Below, in pieces: positions 7,756 to 13,318 of a stretch of 24,093 nucleotides of DNA. The notes under the pieces were generated by a model. That model was given only the letters and a program-made list of their open reading frames with translations. It was not told where the DNA came from and ran no database searches. This stretch comes from a virus. Positions within the stretch are counted from its first letter, which is position 1. The number at the start of each line of letters is the position of its first letter. A program made the translations under genes and the position numbers. Location: positions 1 through 24,093 of IMG/VR virus record IMGVR_UViG_3300043772_000098. One strand, written 5' to 3'.

Positions 7756-8880
7756 ATGGACCCGAACGTTATCAAACTTGCGATGGGTGCGGCTGGGGCT
7801 GGTGGTGCAGATAACAGACTATATGGATGGGGACGCAATATATATGGCGAAATTGGTCTTGGGAATACGACCTCGTATTCATCTCCAAAACAAGTTGGCG
7901 CACTAACAACTTGGTCCCAAATTGCTATGGGACAAAGCCACTCTCTAGCTATTAGCGAAAGTGGAGCTTTGTGGGCTTGGGGGACTGGAGGATCTGGAAG
8001 GCTTGGTCTTGGTAATACAACCTCGTATTCATCTCCAAAACAAGTTGGCTCTCTTACAAATTGGGCAACCCTTATGAAATCTAGTGGCACTCCAAATTTT
8101 AGTGCTGCTATTAAGACTGATGGAACCCTTTGGATGTGGGGTAACAATAGCAATGGTCCGCTTGGTCAAGGAGATCTAACTTATCGGTCATCTCCAGTTC
8201 AGGTAGGTGCATTGACCAACTGGAGCAAAGTAGCTACTGGTAGTACGGCAACAATTGCTATTAAAACAGACGGAACTATTTGGTCTTGGGGAAGAAACGA
8301 CGTAGGCCAACTTGGATTGGGCGATCTTACAGATCGTTCATCTCCAGTACAAATCGGATCATTAACAAATTGGGCAGACGCAGCAATTAACCTACACTCT
8401 CTTTTTGTTAAAACCGATGGAACGCTTTGGTCGTGCGGGTTAAACCGTTACTCTGCTGCTGGAGCTCTTGGGCTTGGAGACTCTGGAATTGATAGAAGTT
8501 CGCCAACTCAAGTTGGATCTCTTACCAACTGGAGCAAAGTGGCTACTGGCGACGGATCTTCGTTTGCCATCAAAACCAACGGAACACTTTGGGCTTGGGG
8601 CAACAATAGTAATGGTCAACTTGGACTTGGCAATACCACTAATCGATCATCTCCTGTGCAGGTGGGGTCTTTAACTAATTGGAGTAATATTGTTGCCAGT
8701 GGATCATTTGTTGTTGCCGTAAAAACCGACAAAACGCTTTGGGCTTGGGGAAGTGGTTCCTATGGAAGACTTGGGCTTGGAAACACCACAAGCTATTCCT
8801 CTCCAAAACAAATTGGATCACTAACTAATTGGAATAAGATTGCAGCCGCATTCTCAACTGCTCTTGCTACAACGCAGTAG
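7756..8880 (+). CDS. RCC1-repeat seven-blade beta-propeller protein
   Basis: Residues 22-374 consist of seven RCC1-type repeats of about 50 residues, each with LWxWG ... GxLGLGxTxxxSSPxQVGSLTNWSK ... SFAIKTDGT. Seven is the number needed for one closed propeller, and the protein ends within blade seven. The first 20 residues, MDPNVIKLAMGAAGAGGADN, are hydrophobic and Gly-rich and are probably an anchor to the virion. RCC1 propellers bind proteins or carbohydrates; the eukaryotic GTPase role does not apply. The gene is visibly AT-richer than its neighbours (TATATATGG, many A/T third positions), suggesting recent acquisition. It lies in the fibre cassette, between a fibre and a glycan-modifying enzyme, so a receptor-binding or displayed protein is the best guess. 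No signal peptide or catalytic residues are seen. Confidence 0.88.
   Translation: MDPNVIKLAMGAAGAGGADNRLYGWGRNIYGEIGLGNTTSYSSPKQVGALTTWSQIAMGQSHSLAISESGALWAWGTGGSGRLGLGNTTSYSSPKQVGSLTNWATLMKSSGTPNFSAAIKTDGTLWMWGNNSNGPLGQGDLTYRSSPVQVGALTNWSKVATGSTATIAIKTDGTIWSWGRNDVGQLGLGDLTDRSSPVQIGSLTNWADAAINLHSLFVKTDGTLWSCGLNRYSAAGALGLGDSGIDRSSPTQVGSLTNWSKVATGDGSSFAIKTNGTLWAWGNNSNGQLGLGNTTNRSSPVQVGSLTNWSNIVASGSFVVAVKTDKTLWAWGSGSYGRLGLGNTTSYSSPKQIGSLTNWNKIAAAFSTALATTQ
7855..8049 (+). repeat. Near-identical 45-base direct repeats in blades 1 and 2
   Basis: 7855-7899 and 8005-8049 differ at only two of 45 bases (7863 vs 8013 and 7869 vs 8019). The offset is exactly 150 bases, one blade of 50 codons. Later blades encode the same motif with more different DNA, for example near 8770-8815. 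This points to recent duplication or gene conversion of blade 1/2. Confidence 0.9.
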
Positions 8881-8913
8881 CATAAAAGTCTTTACCTTAC
8901 GTTAGTAGCTGCC

Positions 8914-8920
8914 AGAAAGG
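8914..8920 (+). promoter_or_regulatory. Shine-Dalgarno fixing the GTG start of the sulfotransferase gene
   Basis: AGAAAGG lies 4 bases before GTG at 8925. An in-frame TAA at 8922-8924 abuts the GTG, and the first in-frame ATG is about 70 codons downstream, past the PAPS-binding loop. The GTG is therefore the only workable start. Confidence 0.75.
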
Positions 8921-8924
8921 CTAA

Positions 8925-10703
8925 GTGAGCAACAACTTGCCTAAGAAACTTCACTTCCTTTCTGGCCTTCCTCGCTCTGGTTCGACGGTGTTAGCTGCGA
9001 TTCTTAACCAGAATCCGCAGACGCACGTTTCAACCACCTCCGGTCTTGGTGCTGCGCTTGACGCTCTTGCTTCAGCGTGGCATCGAGAGCCGCTTCTTGA
9101 GAAGAACGACCTAGATCGCAAGAAGCTGGCAAACGCAATGCGCGGCCTGATTAACGGCTACTATGACGAGGTTACGGACAAGCCTGTTGTCATTGATAAG
9201 GCGCGTAACTGGCCACTTCCTGTTGTGGTTTCTGCGATGAGTCAAGTGCTTGAGCACAAGCCGCGCATCATTGCAACGGTTCGCAGCGTTCCCGACTGCA
9301 TGGCTTCGTTTGTCCGTGTAGCCAAGCCAACGGATCTCGACGACTTTGTGCATAAGTCTGGACTGGCTGGGCATCTCAAGACTTCCTACCAAGTGTTGCA
9401 GGCTGGCTATCAAGCTGATCCAGAGTGCTTTTTGTTTGTGGAGTATGAAGACCTTCTCGCTGATCCGCGCACCCAGCTTAAGCGCATCCACGACTTCCTC
9501 AGCCTCGACCCGTTTGAGTATGACCTAGAGCGCATTGACGGCTCTACCGTCAAGGAAGACGACGAGGGGCTGCATGGCGTAGTTGGCCTACACGACATCA
9601 AGCCTAAGCTGGCTCGGCAGCACAATGAGTCGGCCAAGGATATTCTCGGCTACCATTACGGTCAGTTCTCCCAGCCCGAGTTTTGGTTGCCTAAGCCGCG
9701 CACCATTGCACCACTAGACGACCTAGATCTACAGCTTGCGGCGTCTACAATGGGCAACTTTGACGAAGGCAAGCGCATCGCCGAGAAGCTGAAGGTGGAA
9801 CGCCCCAACGATCACCGCGCAGCCTACAACCGTGGCTGGTACGAACTGCGAGACGGCAACATCCAAGAGGGCTACAAGCTCCTCCACCGTGGGCGCAAGG
9901 TAGGCGTCTTTGGCAACAGCCAGCCCAACACTCCACAGCCTGAGTGGGATGGGCGCAGCGGCAAAACCATCCTGCTCCACCTAGAGGGCGGTTTGGGCGA
10001 TCAACTCCATCAGGTGCGCTACACTCGCGAACTTCGCGCAAAAGGCTTCAGCCCCATTGTTAGCTGCTCTGGGGAGCTTGTTTCGTTTATTTCGTCTACG
10101 GATTTGGCTGATGCCGTAGTGCAGCATGGGGCAGAGTACGGGGTCTATCACGACTACTGGATGGCTGGGATGTCGTCCCCGATCTATCTGAACATCGGGA
10201 AAAACACAATTCGCGGAGACTCCTACATTCACCAAGACTTCACCGTCCAAGGCAAAAAGCTGCGGGTAGGTCTGCGCTGGTCAGGCAACAAAACCTTTGA
10301 GGCCCAGCATCACAAGCTGTTCCCGGCCCACCTGTTCTTTGATGCCGTCAAGCGGGATGACATTGAGTTTATCTCTCTTCAACGGGATGCCGACCTAGAG
10401 CACAAGCCTAGCTGGGTGCAGGATGTACCGCTTCAGACGTGGCACGACACGCACAAGGCGGTAAGCTCCTGCGACCTCGTAATCACTAGCTGCACGTCCG
10501 TAAGCCACCTGTCCGCAGCAATGGGTATCCCCACTTGGGTTGTCATTCCAATTATGGGGTATTATCTGTATGCCGAACCCGGCAATAAGACGCCCTATTA
10601 CAACTCTATGCGGTTGTTCCGCCAACAGAAGTATGGCGACTGGACCCACCCTTTTGAAGAAATTAAGAGCCTAGACTATTCCCATGAACTACTGCTTTGT
10701 TGA
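8925..10703 (+). CDS. Sulfotransferase-TPR-glycosyltransferase (GT9-like) fusion
   Basis: A 592-residue two-enzyme fusion. Residues 9-250 are a sulfotransferase: the PAPS 5'-phosphosulfate loop SGLPRSGSTVLAA (13-25), VIDKARNWP (89-97), the 3'-phosphate site IATVRSVPDCMASF (116-129) and VEYEDLLADP (172-181). Residues about 264-325 are TPR-like helices. Residues 346-590 match the GT9/heptosyltransferase-type domain linked to TPRs: LHLEGGLGDQLHQVR, then LRVGLRWSGN, then DLVITSCTSVSHLSAAMG, then YYNSMRLFRQ near the end. Together these could transfer sulfate and a sugar to a glycan or protein. It lies between the RCC1 gene and a tail-assembly-chaperone-like gene, overlapping the latter by 20 bases. 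There is no signal peptide or membrane segment, so it acts in the host cytoplasm. Substrate unknown. The domain calls are strong; a role in modifying fibres versus host surface polysaccharide is inference. Confidence 0.85.
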   Translation: MSNNLPKKLHFLSGLPRSGSTVLAAILNQNPQTHVSTTSGLGAALDALASAWHREPLLEKNDLDRKKLANAMRGLINGYYDEVTDKPVVIDKARNWPLPVVVSAMSQVLEHKPRIIATVRSVPDCMASFVRVAKPTDLDDFVHKSGLAGHLKTSYQVLQAGYQADPECFLFVEYEDLLADPRTQLKRIHDFLSLDPFEYDLERIDGSTVKEDDEGLHGVVGLHDIKPKLARQHNESAKDILGYHYGQFSQPEFWLPKPRTIAPLDDLDLQLAASTMGNFDEGKRIAEKLKVERPNDHRAAYNRGWYELRDGNIQEGYKLLHRGRKVGVFGNSQPNTPQPEWDGRSGKTILLHLEGGLGDQLHQVRYTRELRAKGFSPIVSCSGELVSFISSTDLADAVVQHGAEYGVYHDYWMAGMSSPIYLNIGKNTIRGDSYIHQDFTVQGKKLRVGLRWSGNKTFEAQHHKLFPAHLFFDAVKRDDIEFISLQRDADLEHKPSWVQDVPLQTWHDTHKAVSSCDLVITSCTSVSHLSAAMGIPTWVVIPIMGYYLYAEPGNKTPYYNSMRLFRQQKYGDWTHPFEEIKSLDYSHELLLC

Positions 10704-11127
10704 GAACAACGTTATTGCCGATGGCCCCCGCGCACTACCTAAGTCGTGGCGTAATATTTCTGGCCTTGACCAGATGGATGATGATGGGCTTCGAGAGCTT
10801 GGTTGGCTTCCTGTCCGCCTTGAGGAGGGCGATGTTCAAGAGAAGTTTGTTGGCTCAGTTTTTGCCATCCTTCCTAGCGAAGTAGTAGAGACCAAGATTT
10901 GGCGGGCGTACACGGCTGAAGAGCAGGCTGAGATTGACACCCAAAAAGCGGCTCAGGTGCGCCGCGAGCGCAACACCAAGCTAACTGAGTGCGATTGGAC
11001 CCAGCTTAACGACACGCCGCTGGATAACGCCGCTAAGATCCAATGGACGGCTTATCGTCAGGCTCTCCGCGATGTTCCCTCTCAGGCAGGGTTTCCGCAT
11101 AATGTAGTTTGGCCCACAAAGCCTTGA
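10684..11127 (+). CDS. Tail assembly chaperone-like protein
   Basis: A 147-residue protein. The C-terminal half has the pattern of small phage tail-assembly-chaperone families, a helical segment RRERNTKLTECDWTQLND followed by WTAYRQALRDVP and FPHNVVWPTKP. The N-terminal half begins with a strand (YCFVENNVIADGP) and contains PKSWRNISGLD and LRELGWLPV, also familiar from these families. Such proteins assist fibre or tail folding. The ATG lies 20 bases inside the preceding gene, which the N-terminal family pattern supports, suggesting coupled translation. Placement between the two fibre genes fits a fibre chaperone. Family recognition is from memory; whether it helps fibres or the RCC1 protein is not known. 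Confidence 0.7.
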   Translation: MNYCFVENNVIADGPRALPKSWRNISGLDQMDDDGLRELGWLPVRLEEGDVQEKFVGSVFAILPSEVVETKIWRAYTAEEQAEIDTQKAAQVRRERNTKLTECDWTQLNDTPLDNAAKIQWTAYRQALRDVPSQAGFPHNVVWPTKP

Positions 11128-11133
11128 TATACT
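11128..11133 (+). promoter_or_regulatory. Candidate -10 box just before the second fibre
   Basis: TATACT follows the TGA of the previous gene, and ATG is 5 bases later (11139). A transcript would start near the ATG, giving a leaderless or very short leader mRNA. No -35 element is evident. Chance is possible. Confidence 0.2.
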
Positions 11134-11138
11134 AAGTC

Positions 11139-11726
11139 ATGGCTCAAATTCAAAAAGGCACCACCTACGGGACGACCTCGCCGTCGAACCTAGTTACTTC
11201 GACCAATCTCAACAACCACGTTGATGATGCGGTGCTTTTGCCGGGAGCCATTACGGACCAGACGGCCAAGACCGTCCTTGCCTCTGCCGACACCATCCTA
11301 GTCCATAGCTCAGCCGATACGGCCTTGCGCAAGACTACGGCGGCTCAAGTGTTTTCCAGCCCCCTGCCTATTGGCTCTTCTACGGCCAATTCCGGCAAGT
11401 TTACGAGCCTTGAGGTAACGGGGCAGTACAAGGGGTCGGTTACGGCGGTAGCCCTGCTAGATATTGATTGTTCGCAGGGCAACTACTTCACGAAGACCAT
11501 TAGTGGCAACTCCACCTTTACGTTTAGCAACGTACCCAGCGGCGCGTATGGCATGATTGTGGAGATCGAGAATACGTCTGGCACGATTAGCTGGCCTGCT
11601 GCCGTTAAGTGGCCGAACGATACGGCTCCCACCCTTGATACGGGAAAGACCCACGTCTTCGTATTCATCACGGATGATAGTGGCAGCCGTTGGCGTGGTG
11701 TGGCCCAAGTAAATTACGTTACCTAA
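11139..11726 (+). CDS. Short tail fibre / receptor-tip protein sharing fibre C-terminus
   Basis: A 195-residue protein. Its last about 90 residues match the tip of the fibre at 6350-7753: FTKTISGNSTFTFSN, WPAAVKWP, DTAPTL-TGKTHxFxF, RWRG and a terminal NYVT/DYVN. The stretch ANSGKFTSLEVTGQYKG also corresponds to AAGKFTTLDASGN in the first fibre. The N-terminal 70 residues (MAQIQKGTTYGTTSPSNLV, VHSSADTALRKTTAAQVF) are a different, probably trimerising attachment segment. DNA identity between the tips is low, with mostly synonymous changes, so the duplication is not recent. It may be an alternative or accessory tip mounted on the same baseplate. It is followed by the holin gene after one base. 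Confidence 0.75.
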   Translation: MAQIQKGTTYGTTSPSNLVTSTNLNNHVDDAVLLPGAITDQTAKTVLASADTILVHSSADTALRKTTAAQVFSSPLPIGSSTANSGKFTSLEVTGQYKGSVTAVALLDIDCSQGNYFTKTISGNSTFTFSNVPSGAYGMIVEIENTSGTISWPAAVKWPNDTAPTLDTGKTHVFVFITDDSGSRWRGVAQVNYVT

Positions 11727-11727
11727 C

Positions 11728-12150
11728 ATGAGCGTAATCACCGAACTCCTCTTCAACGCCGGAACGGGAGGTCTGTTTGGTCTTTTTGGCTCGGTGGCAA
11801 CGAGCGTTATTCGCATCTGGGAAAAGCGGCAGGATAACAAGTTTGCCCTAGATATGCTTGATAAGCAAGCTGCTAGTGCTGAAGCACTTGCCGCTTGGAA
11901 CGCATTTTCGGCATCACAGTCCGCATCTGCTGCCGACATGACCGAGAAGGTGTCTCCGTGGGCAGCTAACGTCCGCGCCGTCACCCGCCCCTTCCTGACT
12001 ATTGGTTTGGTACTTGGCTCATTCATCAGCTTTTTTCTGATCGAAGACCAATACCTGAAGGTCGAAGCTATCCAGAGCTTCATGATGTTGGCCGGAACCG
12101 CCGTGGCTTGGTGGTTTGGTAGCCGGATGACTAGCCTGATTCGCAAATGA
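11728..12150 (+). CDS. Holin, 3-TM type
   Basis: Holins permeabilise the inner membrane to trigger lysis. The 140-residue protein has a hydrophobic N-terminal segment (residues about 8-28, LLFNAGTGGLFGLFGSVATS), a charged and Ala/Ser-rich linker (30-78) with WEKRQDNKFALDMLDKQ, then the AVTRPFLTIGLV motif (84-95) starting a second membrane segment (to about 105) and a third segment around 113-131 (SFMMLAGTAVAWWFGS). The R-P-F-T motif before the second segment and the three-segment layout match the 3-TM holin family first described with gene transfer agents. The next gene begins inside its stop (ATGA). No endolysin is adjacent; it must lie elsewhere. Confidence 0.75.
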   Translation: MSVITELLFNAGTGGLFGLFGSVATSVIRIWEKRQDNKFALDMLDKQAASAEALAAWNAFSASQSASAADMTEKVSPWAANVRAVTRPFLTIGLVLGSFISFFLIEDQYLKVEAIQSFMMLAGTAVAWWFGSRMTSLIRK

Positions 12151-12314
12151 TCTTCGACAACGACATCGTGAAGGTATTTGCCGTTACCGTTGGAGGCTCA
12201 TTGGGAACGATTACACTTACTCAAGTGAATGAAATCGCTGCCTTTATTCTGGTGTTAGTCTCTATTGCCTATACACTTACGAAGCTAATTAAGCTTCTCA
12301 AGCGTGATGAATAA
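12147..12314 (+). CDS. 55-residue membrane protein, probable second holin or antiholin
   Basis: ATG overlaps the holin stop in an ATGA arrangement, with 55 codons and a TAA at 12312-12314. The protein starts MIFDNDIVKVFAVTVGGSL; the likely membrane helix is IAAFILVLVSIAYTLTKLI (about residues 30-48), followed by a basic KLLKRDE tail, so the C-terminus should stay in the cytoplasm. A weaker hydrophobic stretch lies at residues 8-24. Short size, one or two segments and a basic tail suit a class II holin or an antiholin, and tight coupling to the 3-TM holin supports a joint lysis role. No sequence family is recognised. Confidence 0.65.
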   Translation: MIFDNDIVKVFAVTVGGSLGTITLTQVNEIAAFILVLVSIAYTLTKLIKLLKRDE

Positions 12315-12549
12315 GAATACCATGAAGTGCAACGTCCCGCGCCGTGATGTGCAGGGCGGGAAGAAGTTTGTGGTAAAAGCCTGCCAGAATGGGCAGGAGC
12401 GCATCGTCCGTTTTGGCGATGCTAATATGACCATCAAGAAGAACCAGCCTGCCCGTAAGAAGAGCTACTGTGCTCGTTCTGGCGGCATTAAGGGAAAGAC
12501 CAATAAACTGTCTGCCAACTATTGGTCCCGCCGAGCTTGGGACTGCTAA
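12307..12549 (+). CDS. Small basic Cys-containing protein, phage-conserved type
   Basis: An 80-residue protein if ATG 12307 is used (overlapping the previous gene by 8 bases), or 75 residues from ATG 12322. I keep 12307 but MKCNVPRR from 12322 looks more natural as an N-terminus. It is rich in Lys/Arg, with a VVKACQNGQERIVRFGD core and a C-terminal segment NYWSRRAWDC. Four Cys occur (KCN, KAC, YCAR, WDC), allowing a metal site. Proteins with VKACxxGxExIxRFG followed by a basic tail and YWSCxxW-like end are familiar from aquatic phage genomes, but the function is not known to me. First of five small genes in tandem. Confidence 0.65.
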   Translation: MNKNTMKCNVPRRDVQGGKKFVVKACQNGQERIVRFGDANMTIKKNQPARKKSYCARSGGIKGKTNKLSANYWSRRAWDC

Positions 12550-12551
12550 CC

Positions 12552-12728
12552 ATGAAAGACCGCAACGAACGTCGTTATAAGAACCAAGAGCGTATGCTTT
12601 ACCGCCGCATGAAGGAGGCCGACGAGGCCATCGAAGCTGCGGAGGACATGATGGAATACAAGGAGGACAATAAAATGAAATGTGGAAAACGTAAGTGTGA
12701 AATGGGCAAGCGTAAGCCCTGCAAGTGA
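12552..12728 (+). CDS. 58-residue charged protein with Cys/Lys-rich tail
   Basis: ATG 12552 lies 2 bases after the previous stop. The N-terminal part is a strongly charged helix (MKDRNERRYKNQERMLYRR, then KEADEAIEAAEDMMEYKED) and looks like a coiled coil; the last 17 residues contain KCGKRKCEMGKRKPCK with three Cys among Lys/Arg. The tail could bind metal or nucleic acid. An internal ATG at 12675 would make just the tail. I do not recognise a family. The stop is overlapped by the next gene's GTG (GTGA). Confidence 0.6.
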   Translation: MKDRNERRYKNQERMLYRRMKEADEAIEAAEDMMEYKEDNKMKCGKRKCEMGKRKPCK

Positions 12729-12910
12729 AACGCCGCTCAACAGTTAACTCAGCTGGGGTTTACACAAAGCCCGGAATGAGGAAGCGTCTCTTTGAGTCTA
12801 TTAAGTCTGGCGGCAAGGGCGGCAAGCCGGGGCAATGGTCCGCGAGAAAGGCACAGCTTCTAGCCCTCAAGTACAAGAAGAAGGGTGGCGGGTACAAGAC
12901 GGCCAAATGA
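12725..12910 (+). CDS. 61-residue basic GGK-rich protein, GTG start
   Basis: GTG start overlapping the previous stop (GTGA). The sequence TKPGMRKRLFESIKSGGKGG, then KPGQWSARKAQLLALKYKKKGGGYK, is a pattern I have seen repeatedly in phage genomes as a small conserved protein of unknown function. It has more than a quarter Lys/Arg, no Cys, and Gly-Gly-Lys motifs. Nucleic-acid binding or an internal head role is possible. It overlaps the next gene by ATGA. Confidence 0.7.
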   Translation: MKRRSTVNSAGVYTKPGMRKRLFESIKSGGKGGKPGQWSARKAQLLALKYKKKGGGYKTAK

Positions 12911-13140
12911 AGCCACAACAGCGCAGCTTAGCCAATTGGACCCGTCAGGAATGGCGCACCCTATCCGGCAAACCTAGCCTCAAGACTGGCGAACGCTATC
13001 TACCCAAGGCTGCTTGGGAGGCTCTTAGCCCTGCTGAACGCGCCGCCACCAATAGGGCCAAGCGTAAGGGCATGAAGGCCGGGAAGCAGTTTGTTAAGCA
13101 GCCCAAGAAGATTGCTAAGAAAACCTCTAACTACCGATAA
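12907..13140 (+). CDS. 77-residue basic protein, DUF5872-like
   Basis: ATG 12907 overlaps the previous TGA (ATGA). The chain runs RSLANWTRQEWRTLSGKPS, then TGERYLPKAAWEALSPAE, then AATNRAKRKG and a strongly basic end QFVKQPKKIAKKTSNYR. This pattern (WT.Q.WRT.SGK, GERYLP, KQFVKQPKKIAKKT.YR) is widespread in phage and bacterial genomes, and I believe it is the family called DUF5872, but I cannot confirm the accession. Function unknown. The stop is 2 bases before the next ATG. Confidence 0.7.
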   Translation: MKPQQRSLANWTRQEWRTLSGKPSLKTGERYLPKAAWEALSPAERAATNRAKRKGMKAGKQFVKQPKKIAKKTSNYR

Positions 13141-13142
13141 CC

Positions 13143-13286
13143 ATGCCACTCACAAAGAAGGGTAAGAAGATTAAAGCCGCCATGACCGAGGAATATGGCC
13201 CGAAGCGAGGCGAACAAGTGTTCTATGCTTCCCGAAACAAAGGTACAATTAAGGGCGTAGATTTCAAGCGGCGTAAGGTATCATAG
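13143..13286 (+). CDS. 47-residue basic protein, fifth of the small-protein cluster
   Basis: ATG 13143 to TAG 13284-13286. The sequence MPLTKKGKKIKAAMTEEYG, then KRGEQVFYASRNKGTIKGV, then FKRRKVS is of a widespread small phage type (AM..EYG..RGE.VFYAS.NKGTI.G). It continues the tandem 2-base spacing. No function is known to me. It ends 32 bases before the nozzle gene. Confidence 0.7.
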   Translation: MPLTKKGKKIKAAMTEEYGPKRGEQVFYASRNKGTIKGVDFKRRKVS

Positions 13287-13318
13287 TTGAACCTTAACCG
13301 CTGGTTAGGGATTCATCT

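Noticed and set aside
7756-8880. RCC1 protein acting as a GTPase exchange factor or chromatin protein
   Set aside because: The fold alone does not give that activity, no partner is present, and the gene lies in the tail cassette.
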